Positions 38,014 to 47,709 of a DNA stretch of 64,000 nucleotides are shown one piece after another. Each line of letters starts with the position of its first letter. The stretch's first letter is position 1. Source of the stretch: a virus; the IMG/VR virus record IMGVR_UViG_3300010288_000001, positions 1 to 64,000 of that record. One strand, 5' to 3'. The position numbers were made by a program, and so were the translations under genes. The notes beneath the pieces were generated by a model. The model was not told the DNA's origin. It ran no database searches and saw nothing but the letters and a program-made list of their open reading frames with translations.

Positions 38014-39285
38014 ATGAAAAATTACAAACTATCTCTTATCTCAGCAAGAAATTTTCTTCAGTATTGCTTAGACAGACGCATTTATGCATTTCTAGGTAGG
38101 ACCTTCAGTTGGGGTTCTCCTGATCTTGCGCCTACGGGTATTCAAGAGTCAGCATACAACCTTGTAAATGACTTCAATGAGACGGTGTTCGCTAAAAAGG
38201 TTCTTGAGTCAAACTTCTCTTTGGTGATTCGTAGAGTCAATTGGGAAGAAAAGGTTTTCACCCAATGGAATGACCGAGACCCTCTCATTGCGAATAAAGA
38301 CTTCTACTGTTTGACAAGTTCCAATCACGTCTACAAGTGCATTTCAAACAATAACGGTGCGGTTTCTACAGTTGAACCCAACCTGGTGAATACCGTTCCC
38401 TTTCAGACAGCAGATGGTTATGTCTGGCGCTATATGTTCTCAGTTAACGGTGACGACCTATTGAAGTTCCTAACACCTGATTGGATTCCAGTGAAGGAAA
38501 TCTTCACATCTGAGGTCGGATACGAAAATCAATATGCTTCACAGGTTGCGGCTGTCCCCGGAACAATAGACAGAATTGATCTTGTCCAAGGTGGTTCTAA
38601 ATATGGCGTGGGAACAACCGTTACGATTGTAGGCGACGGAACAGGCGCAACAGCATCACTCACAATTCACCCAACAACAGGCGCAATCACTTCGATTTCA
38701 GTAACTAATAAAGGCCGAGGTTACACTTGGGCAAATGTTATCATCACCGACCCCCAAGCAGTTCCTGGAACAGGTGCATTTGCAACAGCCGTGCTATCTC
38801 CCGTATTCGGCCACGGTTACAATCCTGCCGAAGAGCTCTATGCTTCACATGTAATGGCAACCTGTACAATTGAAGGCAACGAAGGTGGTCTCATCAAAGG
38901 CGATTTGACCTTTAGAAAACTTCTGTTGGTTGCTGACCCCCAATTGATGAACAATTCTTTCGCAACCGATTATAGATATGCAAACACTTCTACAGTTGTG
39001 CTGACGGGTGTAAGCGGATCATTTGTAGTAGGCGAAAGGGTAACGTTCTCTGGTGGATACGGATATATCACTTACATTGAAGCAGATACTCTTTACCTAA
39101 CAGGCCTTGATGGTGTTCCTTCAGGAGTAGTGACAGGTGAGACAAGTTCAGCAACGGGGACTGTATCAACAGTGACGAATGAGACATTTAAGATTAGCGG
39201 GTCCGTGATATTCAAGGCATATTTCGATCCGAGAACGAAGTCGATTGCGGACAATGTGGAAGCAAGACCAATTTTCAGTTTCTGA
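38014..39285 (+). CDS. 8: Baseplate wedge protein, gp8-like
   Basis: 423 residues. The N-terminus (SARNFLQYCLDRRIYAFLGR) and ADGYVWRYMFSV ... DWIPVKEIF resemble gp8 baseplate wedge proteins. It is longer than T4 gp8 (334) because of Gly/Thr-rich insertions around residues 190-260 and 330-390 that look like decoration domains. Follows a late promoter and precedes another structural gene. Confidence 0.75.
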   Translation: MKNYKLSLISARNFLQYCLDRRIYAFLGRTFSWGSPDLAPTGIQESAYNLVNDFNETVFAKKVLESNFSLVIRRVNWEEKVFTQWNDRDPLIANKDFYCLTSSNHVYKCISNNNGAVSTVEPNLVNTVPFQTADGYVWRYMFSVNGDDLLKFLTPDWIPVKEIFTSEVGYENQYASQVAAVPGTIDRIDLVQGGSKYGVGTTVTIVGDGTGATASLTIHPTTGAITSISVTNKGRGYTWANVIITDPQAVPGTGAFATAVLSPVFGHGYNPAEELYASHVMATCTIEGNEGGLIKGDLTFRKLLLVADPQLMNNSFATDYRYANTSTVVLTGVSGSFVVGERVTFSGGYGYITYIEADTLYLTGLDGVPSGVVTGETSSATGTVSTVTNETFKISGSVIFKAYFDPRTKSIADNVEARPIFSF

Positions 39286-39288
39286 GCC

Positions 39289-39296
39289 AATAAATA
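39289..39296 (+). promoter_or_regulatory. Late promoter-like box
   Basis: AATAAATA, 34 nt upstream of the next gene. Confidence 0.5.
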
Positions 39297-39330
39297 AAAG
39301 CAACGGTTAGATATTAGAAAAGGACATACG

Positions 39331-42300
39331 ATGGCAGTAGATTTTTCAGCAAAGCCATATTTCGATGACTACTCTAAGGAAAAGGGTTTCCATAAAATCC
39401 TTTTCAAGCCTGGCGTGTCGGTTCAGGCAAGAGAAATGAACCAAATGCAAGAGATTCTCCAACAGCAAATTGCTCGCTTGGGTTCTCATATGTTCAAGAA
39501 TGGTTCAATGGTTATCCCTGGTCAATCAAAATTGAACCGCAATGCATCCTACGTCATCTTGAACAACTTGGATAACGACCCCGAATTGCTTACAAAATTG
39601 GTAGGCAAGAAACTTCTTCAGACAGTTGGTGCTACCAACCTAGAAGCCACTGTTTTGATGACACAGGCACTGGGTAGTCAAATTCTTGCCATCATTTCAT
39701 ATACCAATTCAGCCACAAAGACCGTTGCCGGTGAGGTGGTAAACGTTACAGTGTTTTCATCAGACCTAACCATCGCTGTTGAAGGCGAACCTACAATTTC
39801 AATTGCCGTTGCTGCTCAAGGACCAGGTGGAGAACCTAGTACAGGTCGTGCAACATTTTTGACTGTTGAATCGGGTGTGTTCTATGTGGATGGGTATTTC
39901 GTCCACACTGAAACCCAATCTACTTTGATTGGTTGGAACTATACTAACCTAAATGCCAAGGCGGGTTTCATTGTCAAGAAAGAGATTGTTACTGCTTACG
40001 ATGATCCTTCATTGTTTGACAATGCAACGGGTGCCCCTAATGAAGGTGCTCCCGGTGCTGACCGTATGTCAATTCACCTTGAGCTTTCAACCCTTGCTCT
40101 GGACGATGAAGATACAGACTTCCTAGAGCTGGTTCGTATTGAGAACAACTGGTTGAAGGTTTCAAAGACAAACTCCCAATACAACGTTCTAGAAGAAACC
40201 CTTGCTCGTCGCACTTACGATGAATCAGGCGACTACGCCGTATTCGGCTTAGACATCAAGGTTATCGACCATTTGAAAGATGACCGTAACCCAACAGGTT
40301 TCCGTAGCGCAGCGGATGGCGGCGATGACAACCTAATGGCTATTGAAATCAGTGAAGGCAAGGCGTATATCAAGGGATTTGAAGTAGAGAACCATTCAAG
40401 CCTTTACCTTGAAGTAGACAAGGCCCGCACCCCAGACGCTATCAAGTTCTCAAACAATGTTATTCAGGTCAACGAAAACGGAGAATGCATCTACCTTGCT
40501 CCTGGTAACGAATTCATCGACATTTCTCGTCACCCAATCCTTTGGCTAACGACGGGTCAAGAAAACACTGCACCTATCATAGGCTATTGCATTCCAAAGC
40601 ACATGGAAGCAATCAACATCTCGGGTCGGACGATCTTCAAGCTATTCGGTTCATTCTTCCTATCACAAAGCTCGACATACGGTTGGCAGCATTTAGGTGG
40701 TTGGAAGCTAAATGATCTAAAGAACGGTCCCGTTTTGCAGAAGGTGACTCTAGACAACGTGGTGTCAAACTTCAACGTTACTGATGGCATGCCACTAACA
40801 TCTCATGCAGGATATGCGCCTTATGCGTGGGATGGCGCAAACAAGATTCTCTACGTCAAGAAAGCATCATCAGCCCCTGTGTTCAACACCGCAACCCAGG
40901 TTGTGAAGGGTGCAGCTTCAGGTTATGTGGCAAAAATTGAATTCAAGGAAACCTTCCCTGGCGGCGCAGGTGATTTGATTCCTTTGAGCATCTCTAACAT
41001 CAAAACAACAAGGGATGCTTCGGGTAACCTTGAATTGTCAACAGACGTTGCCTTCAACGTGACAATCACCACAAACGCTTCAGGCTACGGCGTTTATGAT
41101 TACCTAGGAAACGGTGTTTTCACGGGCCAACCCGTTGCAGCACATACAGCAATTGACAACGCCTACTTCTCAAACATCGTAAATATTGAGAACGAAGGTA
41201 AGCGTCTTGTCATCAACAACGTCTCTTATCCAAACGCGATCTTCTCTGTAAGCGCGACATTGAACAAGACTATTTCTGTTAAGACAAAGACTTTGGCTGA
41301 AGGTAGCACCGCAATCGCTGTCCCATCAGCACGTCATATTGCATTGGCACACAAGGACGTCTACAAGCTGAAACATGTCTATGTCTCAGCTAACCTTTCA
41401 ACACCCGCAACAACCTCAGACACGGACATTGGTCAATATTTTGAGTTGGTGAACAACGACACTCTTGACTTCTATCAGAACACCCTATTGAAGGCAAAAT
41501 CGGGCTTCGCTGTTCCATCAGGTCAATTGCTTGTGGTGTATGATTATTTCCTACACAGCCCAGGTGAAGTGTTCACGGTTGACTCATATACATCATTGAG
41601 GGATAATCCTGTTGATGAAAACGACACAACTCATATCGGTCGTATCCCAACATTCTCAACAAAAGAGAAAACCTACATCCTATCAGACTATTTGGACTTC
41701 CGTCAAACCCCACGCGATGGATTCTTCATCCTACGTGGCCGAGTTACAAGCGGTTCACCTAACATCCTCTTGGAGCACGATTATTCAAACGTCATTGCTC
41801 CATTGTCACGGGTTCATTGCAATGGATTTGCTGCGGGCACGACAGTTACATCAATTGACTCCCAGAAGATTGTAGCATCTGCTAACTCTACATACACTGG
41901 CACAGTTTACGCTGTTATTAACGTGAATACTGCAGTGTCTGCCGCAGAGCCTTTCTTCCCAGAAGTAAGAAACGTTTGGGCCCCGCAATCAGGACAGGCG
42001 ATCATCTATGACGCTGCATATTTCGTAGACCGTTGGGATCGTATCGTTTACTACAAGAACGGTGAAATCAGGTATATCTACGGTGTTCCGGGTGTCACTC
42101 GTTACCCTGAAACCCCTGTGGATGCAATGTCATTGGCGACATTGATTGTCCCTGCTTACACTCGTCAGGCTGCTTTCGTCAAGTATAAGAAAGATGATAA
42201 CCGCCGCTACACAATGAGAGACATTGGTAAGCTAGAGCGCCGTATCGAAAACCTAGAATACTACACAACATTGACATTGAAGGAACTAGAGACAAAGGAG

Positions 42301-44901
42301 ATGAAGATCACCGACGCAAACGGTCTAGATCGCTTCAAGTCGGGTTTCTTTGTATCCGACTTCCAAGACTTTGGTGTATTCAGTCCATTTGACGGTGGAT
42401 TTCAGGCTACTTTGGTTCCTGAGCAGAACAAGGTCATTCCACTAGAATATTCAGATAACATTAATCTCGTTTTGAATCAAACCAGATCATCTAACTTTGT
42501 TATCAAGGGCGACAAGGTGTTCCTACCATACACCGAAGTCGTTGAAATTCAGCAGCCATTCGCCACTGCAACAGAAACAATCAACCCATACCTTATCATC
42601 AAATGGAATCCAAGCATGAATTTGACTCCATCAAATGATACTTGGATTGAAACAGAGTGGGCGCCTTCTGTTACAAACATCACTAACCTATCTCGAACCA
42701 TCGTGAATGAGAGCACTGTGGTGAACAATACCATTAACGTGGTTAATTCTTCACGTTCGGTTTCAGGCTTCTTCGGATGGTCAGCACCTGCTCCAGAGAC
42801 AGTGATTGTGGGCCAATCAACTCGTGATGTTGGATCCGACACTACAACCACAACATCATCAGTAACAACCTCAACTGAAGCACGTTCAACCCGTTTGATT
42901 GGTACCAGTGTTATTCCTTTCATGCGTTCAAGAACTGTTCGTTTTGAAGTGAAAGCATCCAAGCCAAACACTCGTTATTGGGCTTCATTTGATGCGGTTG
43001 ATGTGAACGAATTCTGCAGGCCAGTTAACCCTGTGACCCAGGTTGCGGGTGCATGGGGCGATCCTTTGGTATCAGACCCTATGGGTCGCCTAATGGGTGA
43101 CTTCCAAATTCCTCCGGGTCGGTTCTCAACTGGCTCAAAGACTTTCGCTATCGCCGATACTAACGTTCTTCAGTTCCCCGATGCGGCAGTAGAGTGTGAA
43201 GCATCTGCTACATACACCGCAAACGGCACATTGAGAACAATGCAGGAAGTTATTGACATTACAAACACCACGGTCAACACTATCAATCGTGTTACTACAG
43301 TGAACCGTGTCACTACAGTGAACCGTCAAACAACAACCTTCACAAACCTAGGCTTTCAACCAGTCTTCGACGGCGGTGGCGGCGACGACCCATTGGCACA
43401 ATCATTCTTCACTGGCAACGTACCAGCCGCTGGCATGTTCATTACCAAGGTTGAACTATTCTTCTGGAAGAAAGACCCCGTGGCGCCAGTGTTCCTTGAA
43501 CTCCGTGAAATGTATAACGGTTATCCCGTCAATGAGAGAATTCCTGGTTCTCTAGTGGGATTGAGTCCAGACCAAGTTAACGTTTCCGATGATTCAACCG
43601 CAGCAACCGCCTTTGTATTCGACAAGCCAATCTGGATTCCAGCAGGCAAAGAGTTCTGTTTCGTGGTCTTCGGTAAGTCTTCAAGATATCATGTATGGAT
43701 ATCACGCTTGGGAGAAAAGGTTGTGAACGAGGATCGGGTTGTTGGCGAACAACCATCATTGGGTTCATTGTTTAAGTCTCAGAACGCTTCAACATGGACA
43801 CCGTTCCAATTGGAAGACATTAAGTTCCGCATTTACCGAGCCAAGTTCAATACTTCTGTTTCAGCGGATTGGATTTTCGAGAACGACGGTCGTGCAGCAC
43901 GTCGCCGTGTTCAATTGTCAAACTTCTATACAACATCAGGTAGTCGTTTCATTACTGTGAGACACGACAACCATGGCATGGAAGTGAATGGCATTGTTAA
44001 GATTCAACCAGAGAACGCAGTTGGTTCAACAAGCAATTCAGCAAGCCCCGCAACGGCGTTCAACAACATCCCAATGAGCGAGATCTACGGCAATCACGTT
44101 GTCAAGGAAGTTGTAGACATCAATCATTACAAAATTGAAGTGACAACACCTGCAAACAAGACAGGTTACTTTGAAGATGTGGGTCGCTATGTCTATATTG
44201 ATTCCAACATCAATTATTACATGTATCGTCTATTGGCTGATGAGTTCGTTCCACCAGAGTCAAATGTTCGTTATTTTGCGAACCTAATTACTGGTAAGGA
44301 TTTTGATGGCGGTCAAACGCCTAAAGTTCAGATTAAAGAACAACAAGTGAAGAACAAGGACTCGAATGCGCTGCAAGAAGTGGCCTTGGTTCAAACTGCT
44401 GAGAACGAAACATCTAAGAGCATTCAGATCAAAGCCACCATTACAACAGCAAACGACTATGTTGCTCCTGTACTAAGCTTGAGTGAGAACTCTGTGGTTG
44501 TTGCATCATTGGCATTGAACAAACCTTCAAATGACAATGAAAACGCTGCAAATATGGCAGATGGCAAGGCTGCAAGTAAGATCGTTACCCGGACAATTCG
44601 TTTGAAGACTGCTGCTGATTCGTTGAGAATCTTCACAACCGAAAACAAGCTAGAAGCAGACGATATTGAGGTTTATTACAGAACAGCAAAAAATAGAGAT
44701 CTGGAAACAAAAACATGGACTAAGATAGCTCCTTTGAATGTTGCGGTGTCATATGACAATGAGACATATACTGAACACGAAAGACGAGTTGACGATATTC
44801 CAGAATTTGATGAATTCCAGATCAAAATTGTTCTAAAAGGAAGGAATAGCGTCAGACGACCTTCAATCAAAGAACTAAGAGCTATTGCAGTTGCGAGTTG
44901 A
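39331..44901 (+). CDS. Very large structural protein, DUF4815-like N-terminus
   Basis: 1856 residues, the largest gene here. The N-terminus (YSKEKGFHKILFKPGVSVQA followed by REMNQMQEIL) matches DUF4815-type phage baseplate or fibre proteins. Residues ~800-866 carry a module also present in gp18 and gp23. Around 1310-1335 are short Asn/Thr/Val repeats (TVNRVT-like). The mid-part looks like fibre or wedge material (RRIENLEYYTTLTLKELETKEM near 969-990). Placed between gp8 and the tail sheath, it probably belongs to the baseplate or forms a fibre base, perhaps replacing gp10-like parts. Confidence 0.75.
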   Translation: MAVDFSAKPYFDDYSKEKGFHKILFKPGVSVQAREMNQMQEILQQQIARLGSHMFKNGSMVIPGQSKLNRNASYVILNNLDNDPELLTKLVGKKLLQTVGATNLEATVLMTQALGSQILAIISYTNSATKTVAGEVVNVTVFSSDLTIAVEGEPTISIAVAAQGPGGEPSTGRATFLTVESGVFYVDGYFVHTETQSTLIGWNYTNLNAKAGFIVKKEIVTAYDDPSLFDNATGAPNEGAPGADRMSIHLELSTLALDDEDTDFLELVRIENNWLKVSKTNSQYNVLEETLARRTYDESGDYAVFGLDIKVIDHLKDDRNPTGFRSAADGGDDNLMAIEISEGKAYIKGFEVENHSSLYLEVDKARTPDAIKFSNNVIQVNENGECIYLAPGNEFIDISRHPILWLTTGQENTAPIIGYCIPKHMEAINISGRTIFKLFGSFFLSQSSTYGWQHLGGWKLNDLKNGPVLQKVTLDNVVSNFNVTDGMPLTSHAGYAPYAWDGANKILYVKKASSAPVFNTATQVVKGAASGYVAKIEFKETFPGGAGDLIPLSISNIKTTRDASGNLELSTDVAFNVTITTNASGYGVYDYLGNGVFTGQPVAAHTAIDNAYFSNIVNIENEGKRLVINNVSYPNAIFSVSATLNKTISVKTKTLAEGSTAIAVPSARHIALAHKDVYKLKHVYVSANLSTPATTSDTDIGQYFELVNNDTLDFYQNTLLKAKSGFAVPSGQLLVVYDYFLHSPGEVFTVDSYTSLRDNPVDENDTTHIGRIPTFSTKEKTYILSDYLDFRQTPRDGFFILRGRVTSGSPNILLEHDYSNVIAPLSRVHCNGFAAGTTVTSIDSQKIVASANSTYTGTVYAVINVNTAVSAAEPFFPEVRNVWAPQSGQAIIYDAAYFVDRWDRIVYYKNGEIRYIYGVPGVTRYPETPVDAMSLATLIVPAYTRQAAFVKYKKDDNRRYTMRDIGKLERRIENLEYYTTLTLKELETKEMKITDANGLDRFKSGFFVSDFQDFGVFSPFDGGFQATLVPEQNKVIPLEYSDNINLVLNQTRSSNFVIKGDKVFLPYTEVVEIQQPFATATETINPYLIIKWNPSMNLTPSNDTWIETEWAPSVTNITNLSRTIVNESTVVNNTINVVNSSRSVSGFFGWSAPAPETVIVGQSTRDVGSDTTTTTSSVTTSTEARSTRLIGTSVIPFMRSRTVRFEVKASKPNTRYWASFDAVDVNEFCRPVNPVTQVAGAWGDPLVSDPMGRLMGDFQIPPGRFSTGSKTFAIADTNVLQFPDAAVECEASATYTANGTLRTMQEVIDITNTTVNTINRVTTVNRVTTVNRQTTTFTNLGFQPVFDGGGGDDPLAQSFFTGNVPAAGMFITKVELFFWKKDPVAPVFLELREMYNGYPVNERIPGSLVGLSPDQVNVSDDSTAATAFVFDKPIWIPAGKEFCFVVFGKSSRYHVWISRLGEKVVNEDRVVGEQPSLGSLFKSQNASTWTPFQLEDIKFRIYRAKFNTSVSADWIFENDGRAARRRVQLSNFYTTSGSRFITVRHDNHGMEVNGIVKIQPENAVGSTSNSASPATAFNNIPMSEIYGNHVVKEVVDINHYKIEVTTPANKTGYFEDVGRYVYIDSNINYYMYRLLADEFVPPESNVRYFANLITGKDFDGGQTPKVQIKEQQVKNKDSNALQEVALVQTAENETSKSIQIKATITTANDYVAPVLSLSENSVVVASLALNKPSNDNENAANMADGKAASKIVTRTIRLKTAADSLRIFTTENKLEADDIEVYYRTAKNRDLETKTWTKIAPLNVAVSYDNETYTEHERRVDDIPEFDEFQIKIVLKGRNSVRRPSIKELRAIAVAS

Positions 44902-44919
44902 TAGTTTTGGGGGTTCATA

Positions 44920-45141
44920 ATGGAATTAAAAGTTAAAGGAAATGAGAGTTTAGTTAGGGATAGCATAACAGGAGCCATCCTTAACAAAGACGAACAAGAA
45001 TTGCTACGTTATCGAAAGCGCAAACTCGATCTAATGAGAGAGCGAGATAGGGAACGCGAATTCAATTCACTAAAGAACGAAGTGAAAGACCTAAGGGCGC
45101 TTATTGTTGAGATTTACGAAAAAGTGGTAAACAATAAATAA
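44920..45141 (+). CDS. Small coiled-coil protein
   Basis: 73 residues, highly charged helix (YRKRKLDLMRERDREREFNS). N-terminal LKVKGNESLVRDSITGAILN. It lies between baseplate and sheath genes, so it is probably a minor virion or assembly factor. Its end overlaps the late box for gp18. Confidence 0.65.
   Translation: MELKVKGNESLVRDSITGAILNKDEQELLRYRKRKLDLMRERDREREFNSLKNEVKDLRALIVEIYEKVVNNK
45133..45140 (+). promoter_or_regulatory. Late promoter-like box
   Basis: AATAAATA, 44 nt before the tail sheath start. Confidence 0.55.
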
Positions 45142-45184
45142 CCCAGTAGGATTTCACTATAATCAACATTAAACGAGGTAAACA

Positions 45185-47095
45185 ATGGCAATTTTCAGTC
45201 TTTCTCCGTCAGTGGAAGTAAGGGAAACCGACCTTACACTGATTGTGCCAGCCGTAGCCACTTCTATCGGGGCTTTCTCTGGTGTATTCAAATGGGGCCC
45301 GGTGAACGAGGCAACAATCGTTGACTCCGAAAAGACTTTGGTTTCTATCTTCGGAGAACCCGATGCAGACACTGCCACAGACTTTTTCACTGCAGCATCT
45401 TTCTTGGCATATTCAAACAACCTTCGCGTTGTTCGTGTGGTTGGGAATTCAGCCACAAACGCTTATAATGGTGGCACTGTTGCGCCTGTTATCGAAAACA
45501 GCATTGACTATGAATCAAAGGTTTCGGGTCTAACTGGCGTGAAGTTTATCGCCAAATATCCAGGCACTCTCGGCAATTCAATTCGTGTTTCATTTGCAGA
45601 CTCTGCAACCTTTGAAACGTGGGAATATCGTTCATTGTTCGGTTCTTCAGTAACCTTGAATAAGACCGCTTCTACCACCAATAATTCTGATGTGGTGACT
45701 TTTGTTTCTCCACAAAGCACAGCCAACCTAGTGGTTGGCATGTCAGTAACAGGTGTTGGCATCCCTTCGGGCGCAAAGATTCTATCAATTGACTCTGCAA
45801 CCAAAATCACTTTGACCGCTCCTGCTACAGCAACCGGCGCAAATGTGGCGTTGACCTTCACATCTTACACCGGTGTTCCCGGTACAAGCTCATACGTTGC
45901 ATCCAAGGGTGGTTCAAACGATGAGTTGCACTTGGTTGTTGTTGACGAACTAGGTCTTTGGACAGGCACTGCTGGTACAGTTCTAGAGCGTTATGTTGGT
46001 CTATCAAAGGCTTACGACGCCAAGGATTATACAGGCGCTTCTTCTTACTACTCAGATGTTCTAAATCGCAATTCCAAGTATGTTTGGTTCGGCGGTACCC
46101 ACGAGGTTTCAGGCTGGGGTGGTGATTCAAGTTCAAACTTCTCATCACTAAGCGCTCCAGTTAGCGTGGTTCTAACAGGCGGTGTTTCTGATAACACCAC
46201 AGGCGTGACAGTTGGCAAGCGCATGGCTGGTTACGAAGTGTTCAGCAGGGCAGAGGCAATCGACGTTTCACTGGTGATCGTTGCTGGTCTAGACAACCAA
46301 GATGACCAGCAAGCCCTTTCAAACTACGTTATCGAAAACGTGGCGAACGTTCGTAAGGATTGCATTGCACTGATTTCACCCCCACGTAATGCTGTGGTGA
46401 ACAATAAGGGGAATGAACTACAAGCAATCTTGAACTTCCGCAATTTACTAACATCAAGCTCATATGCCGTTCTAGATAGCGGCTGGAAGCTAATGTATGA
46501 CCGTTACAATGACCAGATGCGTTGGGTTCCACTATCAGGTGACATTGCAGGTTTGTGTGCATACACTGACAGTGTTGCCGATCCTTGGTACTCACCAGCA
46601 GGCTTGAACCGTGGCTTCATCAAGAACGTTATCAAGCTGGCTTACAACCCAGGTGCTAAGGCAGAACGCGACACCTTGTATGTGAATGGCGTTAACCCAG
46701 TAACCAGCCAAGTTGGTGAAGGTGTTATCCTATTCGGTGACAAGACATTGCAGGCTAAGCCAAGTGCATTCGACCGCATCAACGTGCGCCGTTTGTTTAT
46801 CGTTCTAGAGAAGGCAATCGCTACTGCTGCCAAGTATCAAATGTTTGAATTCAACGACACCTTCACCCGTGGTCGTTTCGTTGGTATGGTTGAGCCATTC
46901 CTTCGTGACATTCAAGGACGCCGTGGTGTAACGGGCTTCAAAGTTGTTTGCGATACAACAAACAACACTCCAGAAGTTATTGATTCAAACGGGTTTGTCG
47001 CTGATATCTACATCAAGCCTGCACGTTCAATCAACTTTATTCAGTTGAATTTTGTGGCAACCCCAACAGGTGTTGCCTTCGAAGAGATTGCTTAA
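45185..47095 (+). CDS. 18: Tail sheath protein gp18
   Basis: Contractile sheath subunit, 636 residues (T4: 659). The N-terminus (LSPSVEVRETDLTLIVPAVA, GAFSGVFKWGPVNE) and the C-terminal half (YNDQMRWVPLSGDIAGLCAY, KAIATAAKYQMFEFND) are typical. Residues ~165-227 are an inserted Val/Gly/Thr module (VVGMSVTGVGIPSGAKILSI) with close relatives in gp23 and in the giant protein upstream. Confidence 0.95.
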   Translation: MAIFSLSPSVEVRETDLTLIVPAVATSIGAFSGVFKWGPVNEATIVDSEKTLVSIFGEPDADTATDFFTAASFLAYSNNLRVVRVVGNSATNAYNGGTVAPVIENSIDYESKVSGLTGVKFIAKYPGTLGNSIRVSFADSATFETWEYRSLFGSSVTLNKTASTTNNSDVVTFVSPQSTANLVVGMSVTGVGIPSGAKILSIDSATKITLTAPATATGANVALTFTSYTGVPGTSSYVASKGGSNDELHLVVVDELGLWTGTAGTVLERYVGLSKAYDAKDYTGASSYYSDVLNRNSKYVWFGGTHEVSGWGGDSSSNFSSLSAPVSVVLTGGVSDNTTGVTVGKRMAGYEVFSRAEAIDVSLVIVAGLDNQDDQQALSNYVIENVANVRKDCIALISPPRNAVVNNKGNELQAILNFRNLLTSSSYAVLDSGWKLMYDRYNDQMRWVPLSGDIAGLCAYTDSVADPWYSPAGLNRGFIKNVIKLAYNPGAKAERDTLYVNGVNPVTSQVGEGVILFGDKTLQAKPSAFDRINVRRLFIVLEKAIATAAKYQMFEFNDTFTRGRFVGMVEPFLRDIQGRRGVTGFKVVCDTTNNTPEVIDSNGFVADIYIKPARSINFIQLNFVATPTGVAFEEIA

Positions 47096-47119
47096 TAATC
47101 AGGAAATTAGGAAGGTAAA

Positions 47120-47638
47120 ATGAACATCAACGACTTCAAAGCAAACTTCCAGGGTGGTGCACGTCCTTCCCTTTTCAGAGTCACACAAATTTTCCCAGGG
47201 GCGGTTGGCGGTGACGCTGGTCGTAAAATGGAATACCTATGCAAAGGCGCACAATTGCCTGCAGACGTGGTAAACCCAATCGACGTCTATTACATGGGCC
47301 GTCAAATCAAAGTTGCAGGTGATCGGACATTTGAAGAAATGACCTTGACCATCATCAACGATGTTGACTTCTCAATCCGTAATGCTTTCGAGCGTTGGAT
47401 GGCTCTATTGAACACCCACGAAGGCAACTTAGGGGTCGTGAATCCTAACAACTATTGGGCTGATCTATACATTACTCAATTGGGCCGTGATGGCAGTGCG
47501 CTAAAAACTTATCAGTTGATTGGCGCATTTCCGACAAACGTTTCTCCAGTTGACTTGTCTTTTGATTCCACAGACCAGGTTGAAGAGTTTACTGTAACTT
47601 TGGCCTACCAGTACTGGCAGACAGATGAGGTCAAGTGA
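47120..47638 (+). CDS. 19: Tail tube protein gp19
   Basis: 172 residues (T4: 163). KGAQLPADVVNPIDVYYMGR, FERWMALLNTHEGNL and QLIGAFPTNVSPVDLSFDST are typical. Directly follows gp18, as in T4. A paralogue is encoded at 61324-61851. Confidence 0.95.
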   Translation: MNINDFKANFQGGARPSLFRVTQIFPGAVGGDAGRKMEYLCKGAQLPADVVNPIDVYYMGRQIKVAGDRTFEEMTLTIINDVDFSIRNAFERWMALLNTHEGNLGVVNPNNYWADLYITQLGRDGSALKTYQLIGAFPTNVSPVDLSFDSTDQVEEFTVTLAYQYWQTDEVK

Positions 47639-47660
47639 TCTCTGAATGATCTATCTCTGA

Positions 47661-47700
47661 AATAAATAGATTGGAGGGAACAAATCCCCTCCAATCTATT
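47661..47700 (+). promoter_or_regulatory. Late box overlapping a strong 5'-UTR hairpin
   Basis: AATAAATA (47661-47668), then AATAGATTGGAGGG (47665-47678) pairing perfectly with CCCTCCAATCTATT (47687-47700), loop of 8 nt. It ends right before GGAG-ACACT-ATG of the portal gene. It could terminate or attenuate readthrough from gp19, or regulate portal dosage. Confidence 0.65.
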
Positions 47701-47709
47701 GGAGACACT

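Noticed and set aside
45185-47095. Inserted module in gp18 as an intein or mobile element
   Set aside because: No splice-junction residues or endonuclease motifs; related modules in gp23 and the giant protein fit a decoration domain.
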